Shown one piece after another: positions 1 to 8,181 of a stretch of 10,196 nucleotides of DNA. The translations under genes were made by a program, and so were the position numbers. Each line of letters starts with the position of its first letter. Position 1 is the stretch's first letter. Under the pieces are notes generated by a model. That model searched no databases, had not been told where the DNA came from, and saw only the letters and a list, made by a program, of their open reading frames with translations. Source of the stretch: Auxenochlorella pyrenoidosa (Eukaryota; Chlorophyta; Trebouxiophyceae; Chlorellales; Chlorellaceae); the NCBI GenBank assembly GCA_001430745.1, contig KQ481938.1:2120481-2130676 (forward strand), in the 5' to 3' direction.

Positions 1-20
1 AGGCAGGCAGGCAGGCAGGC
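1..20. repeat. AGGC tetranucleotide microsatellite (window edge)
   Basis: Five perfect AGGC units run from the first base, so the array probably continues to the left of the window. The same unit recurs in the introns at 3546-3568 and 9060-9100. From here to about 100 I see no supportable gene. Confidence 0.85.
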
Positions 21-132
21 GCAATGATGTTCAACCTTCCACATAAGATCTCAGGAGTTGGCAATGCACTGAACAAGATCAGGCCAGCGCGACCAGACAT
101 GCCCAGTGCCCACCTGCCACGAGTGGTTCTGC

Positions 133-2514
133 ATGTTCCTGTTCGTCTTGCACGCCATCCTTCAGTTCGTAAAGACAGATGCTCGCCAGAAGAAGAGGGT
201 CTGTGAGAATGGCAAAAGCAGGGGGAGGTGGAGGATTGGTGCTATGCGGCAGCGTGGAGTGCTGGCAGGCGCCGCCGCCGGCATGCTGGGCGGAGGCTCA
301 GCATGCCAGCGGCGTGCGCAAACCCTTACCTCCTGACAGTGCGACGGCGTAAGATCCTAGCCCTCCATGTCGGCGTCATCATTCCCGCTGCCGGGGCCCG
401 CTCCGCTGAACCATTTCCCTCGGCAGCTTGCAGACCTTGCCTGCCTGGGCCCCGCATCAAAGCAGCAACAAGGACAGCAGATTGCTCGAATCCAGAAAGC
501 GCTCAAGGCACGCAACCGGTCGGTCGGTGATGTGTCGCCGCCTGTCCCCCGGTCAGGACATGGATGGCTCTCACCACTGTGGTGGGCACCACCCGTGTCC
601 TCTGCAGGCAGAGGGCTACGTCATGGCAGCTGCCAGCCATGCTGCAGAATGGAAGGTGCCTCCAGAGCAGGATGGTGGGTCCAGGAGGAGGCTGAGCCCG
701 TGCCATTGGCACCTTGGCACTCTGCCCTCCTCGAGAGCCAGCAGCCCGCTGATCCCTCGAAAGCTCACCCCATTAATTAAAGGAGGCGCCTCCGTCCCAA
801 CTTGTCCGACAAACAAGCCCTGCGCCTCACCGCCGCCCTCACCCCCCCCTCCCTGCAGGGTGGGTGCTGTCCCACGACGCCCTGCGCCTCGACCTGGCAG
901 ACCTGCAGCGCCTGCTTGACGCCCTGGCGGCGCAGGCGGCGGCGGGGCGGCCGCTGCAGCGCTCGCAGCTGGACGCCGCCTCGGCCGCCTGGCGGCACTT
1001 TGAGCACATGCTGGCAGTGCACCACGACACCGAGGAGGGTGGGCGCCACGCCTGGGGCTGCCCGATGTGCCCGATGTGACACACAGCACTGGAGGGGCCG
1101 GGCCAGCAAGGTGTGCCCCAGCGCCACTCACGGGCTGAGCCCTGCTGCCGCCCCGCCGCTGCCTGCAGAGCTGTACTTCCCGCTGCTGCGCACGCGCTTT
1201 GAGGTGCCGGCAAAGCAGAGCGCCGACCACCGCCGCATCGTCGGCCTCATGCAGGCGAGCCTGGTGGCCGAGCGCACAGGAACGGAGCTGCTTACGAGAG
1301 CTGCATGGGCCTGAAAGTGTCTCCCATCCAGGCTTCGCGAGACACTGGGCACAGCTCGCAGTCCCTTCTTACAAGCCATGGGAGCCGGCGTGACTGTCTT
1401 TCCGGTCTGCACCCCGCACCTTACCCCCCGCAGGAGTGCTGCGCACGCGTCGCGGCACTGCGAGGCGCTGTGGCTGCTGCAGATGCAGCGACAGAGCTGG
1501 AGGCCCTGCAGGTGAGGCATGCCTGCTCTCGTCCTCTCTCTTGGTGTGCTTCCTTCCTTCCTTGCACCTTTGAATGCATCATCACCCTGCGGCTCGTCAG
1601 GCTGCTGGCAGGCGAGGGCAGAAGGATGGCTGGAGGCCCACTTGTGAAGTGCACCTTGCGCCGCACCTGCCCTGGCCCCCCTGTCTTTATGCCCGCCTTC
1701 CAGCACCGACGCCCGCTGCCCAACAGGCCCCCTTTGGCCAGCTGCGGCGGCTGTGCGAGGAGCACTTCCGGGAGGAGGAGGCGCAGACGCTGCCCCTCAT
1801 CCGCGCCAACTTTGCGCCCGAGGAGGTCACGCCCACTGCCAAGCAGATTGCCAAGGCTTACGCCCTGCTGGACATGGGTGGGTGGTGGTGGTGGTGGTGG
1901 GGTGGGGGGGGGGGCACAGGGCGGGTGGCGCAGGGCCGTGAGGTGGGCACATGCCTCGGGCGCACAGACCACAACGCCTGGGCACAGCGGTTTGCTGCCT
2001 GCACAGGGCTGGCTGTCTTGACGCAGCAAAGCGGTCACAAGTCTGGGGAGCACAGTTCTGTGTCCTGGTGTCTGCCACCTGCCAGAACGCTTGCAGCTGA
2101 TGTCCTTGCAAGCCTTGCGCCACCATGCCTTACCCCGCTTTTCAGCCGGCCACGTGAGCCATCACCGCGCCTCCCCGCAGGCAACTACCTGCGGCCCATG
2201 ACCCCCGCGCAGCGAACCGCCTGGATGTCCCGCGTCGGCATGCCCTTCTTCGTCCAGTGGATCATGCTGCTCCAGGTCTGGCGGTATGACCGGTGAGCAG
2301 CAGTTGATGGGGCGAGGGCGGGGTCCGCGGTGATTGATCATGGCACGCGTAGTTTGACGGTTGCGCTCCTGCCGCAGGCAAACTTGCAAGACCGTTGCCA
2401 GGGCCTGGCTCGCTGGGCGCATCCACCTGCCTCCTGTCTTCCCACCCCTGGCCCTGCAGTGCTGTGGTGCAGCCGCTGGAGAGGGCAGTGCAGCAGGCGC
2501 GGGGGCAGCAGTGA
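133..2514 (+). CDS. Hemerythrin/HHE cation-binding domain protein, nine exons
   Basis: Exons: 133-202, 434-526, 612-674, 859-1038, 1169-1263, 1434-1511, 1727-1877, 2181-2292, 2460-2514. They sum to 897 nt, or 298 aa plus TGA, with all phases matching. HHE proteins are four-helix bundles that bind a diiron (or similar) centre and sense or carry O2, NO or iron. Candidate ligands seen here are H81, H131/E135 (HxxxE), H156 and H206/E210 (HxxxE), in the expected order and spacing. The block around 120-142 reads WRHFEHML...HHDTEEELYFPLL, and 202-211 reads LCEEHFREEE. The C-terminus (263-279) is hydrophobic and aromatic. The 5' end is uncertain. Residues 1-16 are hydrophobic (MFLFVLHAILQFV) and the 133 ATG has a weak context, so this exon may instead begin near 107 as an internal exon of a longer gene. 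An alternative start is the ATG at 367, which reads straight into 434-526 in frame. Exon 7 could also start at 1742. The last donor, at 2293, skips an in-frame TGA. The domain call is firm, the N-terminus is not, and the physiological role is unknown. Confidence 0.8.
1550..1563. repeat. Short TTCC repeat in HHE intron 6
   Basis: Just over three TTCC units lie about 40 bp downstream of the donor at 1512. It is a simple pyrimidine repeat inside the intron with no visible function. Confidence 0.6.
1878..1914 (+). repeat. GGT/G-run tract beginning at a splice donor
   Basis: The intron after exon 7 of the HHE gene starts GTGGGT and continues as GGT/GTG units, then GGGG and an uninterrupted G-run, ending before CACAGG. 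The sense strand therefore has many closely spaced G-runs, so the pre-mRNA could fold into a G-quadruplex overlapping the 5' splice site. The repeat is visible. The fold and any effect on splicing are inferred. Confidence 0.75.
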
Positions 2515-2767
2515 CGGTCGGTTGCGCAGCTCCGTACCGGTCAGCCACGCAGGCTGCCAATCTAGGTCATGCAGCTCAGCTGTGGATCGGGAGGCTGAAG
2601 GAATGCGCAGTGCTTGTTCCTTGAACAAAATAAGCTGCCGTGGGAGCTACTGCTGCTTGTCTGCCACACAAAGGAAGGGGCGCTGAGGCGGCCAAAGGAT
2701 GTATCAAATGTCACGAAATCAGAGCAGAGGCAGAGGGGTGTTTGCGCAGCGTGGCCCAACACAGTGT
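2515..2767. other. Convergent intergenic region (3' ends of HHE and SLP genes)
   Basis: This 253-bp spacer lies between the stop codons of two genes that point at each other, so it must hold both 3'UTRs and poly(A) sites. I find no TGTAA on either strand. The best A-rich candidate is AAAATAAG at 2627-2634, on the plus strand. Just before it is a small perfect hairpin, TTGTTC-CTT-GAACAA, at 2614-2628. Base composition is visibly less GC-rich than the flanking exons. No coding exon is supported here. Confidence 0.6.
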
Positions 2768-5491
2768 TCAATGCGTGCGGGCCGCCGCGAGGCCGTGCTG
2801 GGATGGCTGCGTGCCGCGCAGAGCTGCTGCCGCGGCCGCCACTGCCGCGTCAGCCTTCTTGCCCGCCGCCGCCGCCGCTGCTTCCGAGGCTTGCTCCACC
2901 GGCGCGGCGTTCTCCTGCTGCACCTCGCTCAGGCGGCGCACCAGCCGGTCGTCCAGTATCTCCAGCACCTGGGGGTCGCCATCCCCGCAGCCGCGGGACA
3001 GCCCCACATCGATGCGCAGGACCTTGCCGCCGCAGGCGCTGTTGATGCCCGCCTCCTGGATGGTGTGGCCCACCACCTGCGAGGAAGGGGGGGGCCACAT
3101 GAGGGGCCAGGGGGCACCAGGTCTGTACGTAACAGGGCCGAGGCTGGGTGGCTGGGTCCACCAGACGCAGCCGCCGGCCGCGGCGTTTGACCAGCCACCG
3201 GCTGTGGCCACAGGGCAGAAGGCGCCGGGTGAGCCACGACAGCAGCGCGCCTGCTTCAACAGACAACAGGGCTTCCCGACCCACAAGCCCCGCCTGCTGC
3301 TGCAGCCCGCCCACCATGCGCTCTGCGCCTGGCAGCCGCCCCAGCACCGCAGCCAGCTGGTCGCAGTCGCAGCGTGCGTTGTCGTGCGCGCTGTAGTGCC
3401 GCGACCACACAATCGCCTCCCGCCCCGACAGGAACTTGGGCTTGGCCTCGGCCTGGCCATGCAGCATCCACTCCTACACGGGGCGGATGCACAGCACCGG
3501 TGCTTGAGCCCAGCGGGCCAGGGCTCAGCATGTAAGAGAAACGGACAGGCAGGCGGGCAGGCGGGCAGCCGGCTGCAGCACACGGGGGAGCACCCTGTGG
3601 TTGCAGGAGGAGTGCATGCTGGAGAGGTGTGGCCATCACACCCAGACCGGACGTGCCGCTCCCCGGCGCGCACCTGCGCCTCGTGGTTGATGCGGTCAAG
3701 CCCGTAGTCGACGTGGCGCAGCAGCACGCCGCCATGCGCAAACAGCGTGGACCCAACCTGCGGGCAGGCTGGGGCGGGGTGCCGGCTGGGCAGGGCACAT
3801 GCTCAGGTGCCCGCTCTGCTGCCCCGGCGTCGGCTGCAAGGGCTGGAGAGGTGGCGCTCGACGGCTCTGCCCTTGTGTGCGCAGCTTGGGCCGCTCATGC
3901 ATCAATGCCTCGCGGCCAGGGTTGCCGGGCTGGGTGCCAGCGTGGCCTGATGACCTCCAATTCATCCACGCGCGACCCTGGCCCCTCCTCAAACACCCTG
4001 GCTGCCGGCCCGCACCTGCAGCACGACAGGGTTGGGCGCCAGGAAGCGGCGCGTGACCTCGCCGCCAGGCCGCAGCGCCGTGGTGCGTGCCGTCGCCGCC
4101 GAGTGCTCCTGGTGCGCACCGCTGTGCTCCCCCTCGCGCCGTGTGCGCAGCAGCTCACGCAGCCCCGCCGCAGAGGAGGCGCAGCCGCAGCGGGCCTTCA
4201 GGGCCACTTCCATGGTGTGGCTGTGCAGCCAATCCTTGAAGCTGCGGCAGGGGGTTGACACGGGGTCGGGCGGGCGGCAGGCGCGGCCGTGCTGTTGGGA
4301 CAGAGGGCACTGGCAGGAGCCCCACACAGTGCACCCATCAGCCCTCACCATGCTCAGCCCTCCACCACGCACCTGTGCATCGCTCCGCGAGTGACGTATC
4401 TATACTGTCCAGCAACGTTCATGCTCTCGTGATTTCCGTTCAGCACATGAAGGGCTCCACCTGCCGCGGCAGCCTGCAAGCAGGCCGCGCACAGCCCTCT
4501 CAGCCTCTGCCGCTGCACGGTCCAACCCGCAAGCACAGCCAGCGGTGCTAATCAACACAGGCAACCGCAGTGTTCATGTTTCATTACCATGCCCTCCAAT
4601 GAATTCAGGCTGCTCCCCAGCAGGCGGGCGGTGCCCCCACATCCACCCCCGCAGCTGGCATACAGGCTTGTGTTGGCGTGTCCGCCAAGGCGCGCACCTG
4701 CCGGCGCAGCCGTTCCAGCCAGTACATGAGCGGGATCTCGGCGTCCCCTCGGTCCAGCAGGTCGCCCACCTGGCAGGCAGGCAAGCAGGGAAACGCAGCC
4801 GGTTGAATCCTGCGTGAGCAGGTGCTGCCAGGGAGACCGGGCCTTGCGTGGCTCCTGCGGGCTGCAGCGCCTGCTCTGGCCGCTGCCAGCCAAGACAAAC
4901 ACAGCGTGTTGAGCAGTACTGTGCAGCGGCGCTCCTGCAGGGAGGCTGTCGTGGCCCATGCTTGTGGAGCCTCATGCCTGCCCTGCGCCATGCCCGCGCC
5001 GCCCCCCCGGCACCTGCACCACGGTGGTCGTGCCGCCCGTCCACCGGTCCTGCTCATCCACCAGCCCTGCCAGGCGGAAGGCGCGCCGCGCCTTGGCCAG
5101 GTCCCCGTGCAAGTCCCCCACCGCCACCAGCCGGGGCACGGCCGGAAGCACCAGCGGCGGCGGCGGCGGCGGCGACGCTGCCGGCGGCCTGGGCGCTGCA
5201 GGGCCGCGTGCGTGCAGCACGTCTGTGAACGCGTGCACAAAGGAGTGCCACAGCTGCAAGGGGCAGGGGCAGGCTCGAGCATTGAGCGAGCACATAGAAT
5301 GATGCCGGAAGGCCAGCACCGGCAGCGGGCGGCGGCAGCAGTTGCGGCACCGGCGGTAGCAACTGCCCTGAGGAGCCAGGGCGCCTTAACACGATTCACA
5401 TCTGGGTCTGCTGAGCTGGGCGCACCTGCTGAAAGTCGGCAGGGCAGGCTGGGTGCTCAGGAGACGGTGGTGCAGACTGCCTGGGCCACAT
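2768..5491 (-). CDS. Shewanella-like protein phosphatase (PPP family metallophosphatase)
   Basis: Exons in coding order: 5491-5426, 5253-5014, 4769-4698, 4473-4373, 4241-4016, 3757-3674, 3473-3315, 3076-2768. They total 1257 nt, or 418 aa plus TGA, with every junction in phase. The PPP metal and catalytic motifs appear in order: GDLHGD (68-73), GDLLDRG (104-110), NGNHE (138-142), FAHGG (241-245) and VVGHTIQEAGIN (317-328). The GGTTTVVQ|VGDLLDRG junction, the RYVTRGAM segment, the HVDYGLDRINHEAQ segment, and the lack of the SAPNYC tail of PP1/PP2A-type enzymes match plant and bacterial SLP phosphatases rather than PP1/PP2A/PP2B. The likely activity is phosphoprotein phosphatase with a two-metal centre. 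SLP1 of plants is chloroplastic and SLP2 cytosolic, and I cannot decide which this is. The N-terminus is short. An acceptor-like CTTGCAG just upstream of 5545 would allow a longer exon 1 fed by an unseen transit-peptide exon. A CCG-encoded proline run precedes the catalytic domain, and the C-terminus is alanine-rich, low in complexity and ends RTH. Confidence 0.88.
3546..3568. repeat. Degenerate AGGC/GGGC repeat in SLP intron 6
   Basis: Tetranucleotide units AGGC and GGGC alternate here, related to the arrays at 1-20 and 9060-9100. It is intronic, in the 200-bp intron between exons 6 and 7 of the phosphatase gene. Confidence 0.65.
5154..5174. repeat. CGG trinucleotide repeat coding for polyproline
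   Basis: Six CGG units on the plus strand read as CCG codons on the minus strand, giving six consecutive prolines in exon 2 of the phosphatase. The run sits in the linker between the N-terminal WHSFVHAFTDVL helix and the start of the catalytic domain at VPRLVAVGDLHGD. A length change in whole units would keep the frame. Confidence 0.8.
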
Positions 5492-5892
5492 GCTGCCTGC
5501 AAAGCCCCGACACACTGTCCTGTCTGCGATCGCCGAATGCAATGCCTGCAAGTGAGGGACGAGTGTCTAATGAGGAGCCTGCTCTGCCCGGACGAAATGC
5601 AGAGCATCAATTCTCGCTTTACGCAGTCTTACACACCCTGTGTCGCGTGGTTCTCTGATCTATCTGACCAGCAGGAGTCTGCTGCCTAGCTCAACACCTG
5701 ATCATCACTCCGCAGCCTCTGGCACCGTAGCAGTCCCTGCCTACCGCCGAGTCAGTTGGACACATTGTTTCCTGCCGATCTGTACCGGCCCCGCGACAAG
5801 CGCTGCCAACCCCCGCCCCAGCTGCCGCCGCTGCCGCTGCCGCCGCAGCACCTGGCCCCCGCCGCCGGCCCACTCACTTCCACTGCGCCAAC
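5492..5892. promoter_or_regulatory. Divergent (bidirectional) promoter region between SLP and TEX261 genes
   Basis: The 401 bp between two outward-pointing start codons must contain both 5'UTRs and promoters, unless the phosphatase has a further upstream exon. The middle part, about 5510-5780, is clearly less GC-rich than the genes. The 5816-5870 stretch next to the TEX261 start is a C/CCG-rich leader. I see no convincing TATA box. The role is inferred from gene orientation, not from a recognised motif. Confidence 0.6.
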
Positions 5893-7733
5893 ATGGTGTG
5901 GGAGCACCCGGTCAGCCTCATCTCGGTGTATGCCGGCATGTACCTGGCAATTGTATTCATCTCGCTGAGCGTGGGTAAGCAGGGCAAGGGCTGTTGGGTG
6001 GGTACATGTGGCATCGCATGCAGCTGCACAGCCCTTGCACACAGACCAAGTTCTGACCCTTCCAACCTTGGCCCAGATGGTAATTACTGCCGCATGGTGC
6101 CTCCGCTGGCACTCATGCAGATCCCACAGCTTTGCATGCCACCCCAGGCGTGCTTGGCAGCCCAGTGCTAGTGCCCCCTATGCCGTTCTGCACCATCCTG
6201 CCCATGCCCATGTGCGCTTGGCCCAAACTTGCAGCATGCGGCCTGTACTACCTTGCCGAGCTGTGCGAAGAGTACGTGATCACAGCCAAGCGCTTGATAG
6301 GGTACACCATCAAGGTTGGCACAGCGGGGAGGCTGCCGCCCACCTTGCCAGCGACCGGCATGCGCCCGCAGCTGGCCAGGGCAGCGCCGCCTTCCGCTGT
6401 CCCTGCCAGCGCACCTTGGGAGGTGTTGACTGCGTGCTGGTCGCAAGCATGCCGCCCGCCCCCCTCCCGAGAGCCCCACCCCACCCCACCCAACACACAC
6501 ACACACACACATACACACACACACCTTGCTGCGCAGGCTGAGCTGGTGCTGCACGCGCTGCTGCTGTGGGACCGGCTGCCGGCGGTGTGCCTGGCCTGCG
6601 GCGCGGCGGCGCATGTGTCCTACCTGCGCCTGCTCAAGCCCTACCCCTACATCCAGCTGACCTCGCCCAACGGGCTGGCCAGCATCGCGCTGTGGCTGGC
6701 CAGCACGGGCCTGTGGGTCCGACACTTCATGGGCACGCTGTACACGGGTGCGCGCTGGCGCAGGGTGGGGACTGCACCCAGCTGGGGGGTTGGGGGGTCG
6801 AGGCCGCATGTGGCCGCCTGTGAGGGCAATGCCCAGCCTTTCGGCGATGGCTTCGGTGCATGGCTGATAGCGGAGGCAGCAGCAGGGCTGGACGGCTTTG
6901 GGGCAGGCCTCTGGCGCTCGGCCGTCGCTGCAGTCCAGTCCTCGCTGCATGGCGCCGCTCGGCGGGCGAGCGCAGGCTGCTGCCTGGCCAGGCACTCTGG
7001 TCCGCATTTAATGCCGAGCCGCTGCGCCGCACACGTCCCGTGGCAACAGCAAGCCAGCGCTCCTTGGCCCCCCACGCCCGGCTGCAGTGGAGTACATTGC
7101 CGCCTTCCTGCTGCTGACCACCTGGCTGGTGCCCTTTGCCTTCTTCCTGGGCATGAGCGGGGACAACGCCGTGCTGCCGGGGGTGGGTGCCCGAGGGGAG
7201 GGTGATGCAGCAGAGGGGGCCAGAGGCATGCAACCGGCAGCTGATGGACGTGCCGCTGGCCTTGGCTCCCACTCTCGCAAGTGGTGAGGAACCTTCCAGC
7301 CCACCGACACCTTTCCTGTTCCGCAGGCGGGGGGCTACCCGTACAGCGTGGCCAGCAGCGGCAGCAGCGGGTCGCTCCTGCAGCGCAGCACGAGCGGCAG
7401 GCCGCAGCCGGCGGATGGCGGCAAGAAGCGGCGGGGGCTCATGCTGCGCATCTTCGACACGCTCAGGTAAAAGGGCTCTATGTACCCTGCAGCCGCAGTT
7501 CCGCATGCAGCGTACGACTTGCGGAGCATCTCCCTTGAGAAACAGCACGAGGGCTAAGCTGGTGTGTCGGCGGCCCACCTTGCTTCTCCTCCAGCCGCTT
7601 GTGGCCATGCCTCACTGCTGAATGTCCCACTCTCGTTGGCTCCCCACCATGCAGGCGCAAGCGCGACAAGGTGCTGCCTGAGATCGCCAAGCAGCTGCCG
7701 GACGCCTCGCACCTGCTGAAGGAGAAGATTTGA
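5893..7733 (+). CDS. TEX261/Svp26-family ER-Golgi membrane protein
   Basis: Exons: 5893-5974, 6235-6314, 6537-6747, 7088-7182, 7327-7466, 7655-7733. They sum to 687 nt, or 228 aa plus TGA, all in phase. That is close to the family's roughly 195-230 aa. Family hallmarks seen are ACGLYYLAELCEEY (28-41) followed by the KRLIGYTIK segment, KPYPYIQLTSPN (88-99), and the TTWLVPFAFFLGMSGDNAVLP block (135-155). About four hydrophobic segments are visible, near 8-27, 57-83, 101-115 and 128-147. A basic C-terminal tail (KKRRGLMLRIFDTLRRKRDK) is also characteristic. Yeast Svp26 is a COPII-associated adaptor that helps export certain mannosyltransferases from the ER, and TEX261 is its animal relative, so the same kind of role in early secretory cargo sorting is likely. 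The start at 5893 (AACATGG) places the first membrane segment where family members have it. A Ser/Gly-rich loop at 162-180 looks lineage-specific. Confidence 0.9.
6493..6524. repeat. AC dinucleotide microsatellite in TEX261 intron 2
   Basis: An AC run of about 16 units, interrupted once by AT at 6511-6512, ends 12 bases before exon 3 starts at 6537. It therefore occupies the polypyrimidine/branch-site zone of the acceptor. It is purely simple sequence and probably length-polymorphic. Confidence 0.9.
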
Positions 7734-7810
7734 GCGTTGGGCGGCCACCCTGCTGCCGGCATCAAGCGTTGCCTGGTCACACGCTTTGTCCGTCGTGAGA
7801 TGCCACCTTT

Positions 7811-7815
7811 TGTAA
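7811..7815 (+). terminator. TGTAA polyadenylation signal of the TEX261 gene
   Basis: TGTAA lies 78 bases past the TGA at 7731-7733. TGTAA is the usual poly(A) signal of green algae, and this position would give a short 3'UTR ending near 7825-7835. It is the only good match found in any of the 3' regions of this window. Confidence 0.65.
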
Positions 7816-7819
7816 GCGA

Positions 7820-8181
7820 GCGTCAGCCTGCCGCCCTCCTGCAACGACCGGCACTATGAGGGGGGCCATTCTCAGTGGGGTGGCACGCAAAAGAACTCAG
7901 TGCGCGGTCAAGGATGACGTGGACATGCCCCCACACCCCCTTGTGCGATCCCTGATCAGCTCGGCTACAATCTGGTAATGCTCCTTGGTGTCGTTGATGA
8001 GCAAGCACGAGCGAGGAAGGGCTCTATTTCTCGCTGCAGCGCGCTGCCAGTGCCAGCTCAGCAGGGCTGGCTCTCTTGCCCAGCCGCCCGCCTGCCCCGC
8101 CCTCTTTCAGCGGGTTAAAGTTGCCTGCCGGTTGACTACCCGGTTTGGTCCTGCTCCTGAACAGAGCCAAAACTCGCCACC
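7820..8181 (+). promoter_or_regulatory. RPLP0 promoter and 5'UTR region
   Basis: The stretch between the presumed end of the TEX261 transcript and the RPLP0 start codon must contain the promoter of this highly expressed ribosomal gene. Visible elements are an ACGT-core box, TGACGTGG, at 7915-7922 (the kind bound by bZIP factors). There is also a pyrimidine-rich run, CCGCCCTCTTTC, at 8097-8108, upstream of the ATG, which could mark a transcription start. Both assignments are inferred from position. The segment also contains the minus-strand open stretch listed separately. Confidence 0.45.
7897..8010 (-). other. Protein-like open segment on the minus strand, no start codon; unrecognised
   Basis: Reading the minus strand from 8010 to a TGA at 7899-7897 gives 37 codons. 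They include LLINDTKEHYQIVAELI followed by RDRTRG, a helix-like, charge-balanced stretch with mostly C/G third positions, as in real exons here. The frame stays open upstream to a TGA near 8113, about 70 codons in all, but contains no usable ATG. I do not recognise the family. It could be a last exon, a gene relic or chance. It overlaps the presumed RPLP0 promoter, which argues against an intact gene. Confidence 0.3.

Noticed and set aside
367..526. ATG at 367 as the start of the HHE protein
   Set aside because: It is in frame and possible. But 367-426 reads as low-information sequence ending in acceptor-like CGGCAG/TTGCAG, and an upstream GC3-rich exon splices in phase. It is kept only as an alternative.
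5453..5689. 78-codon plus-strand frame in the divergent promoter
   Set aside because: It has some Cys pairs, but no domain is recognised, and it overlaps exon 1 of the phosphatase on the other strand. There is no splice or context support.
5756..5968. Proline-rich plus-strand frame beginning MDTLFPADL upstream of TEX261
   Set aside because: It overlaps the TEX261 start in another frame and has only a CCG-driven proline run. It is more likely leader sequence than a gene.
6168..7007. 279-codon uninterrupted frame on the minus strand across TEX261
   Set aside because: It is antisense to well-supported exons, low in complexity (VCVCV from the AC repeat) and without a recognisable domain. It is a GC-rich shadow.
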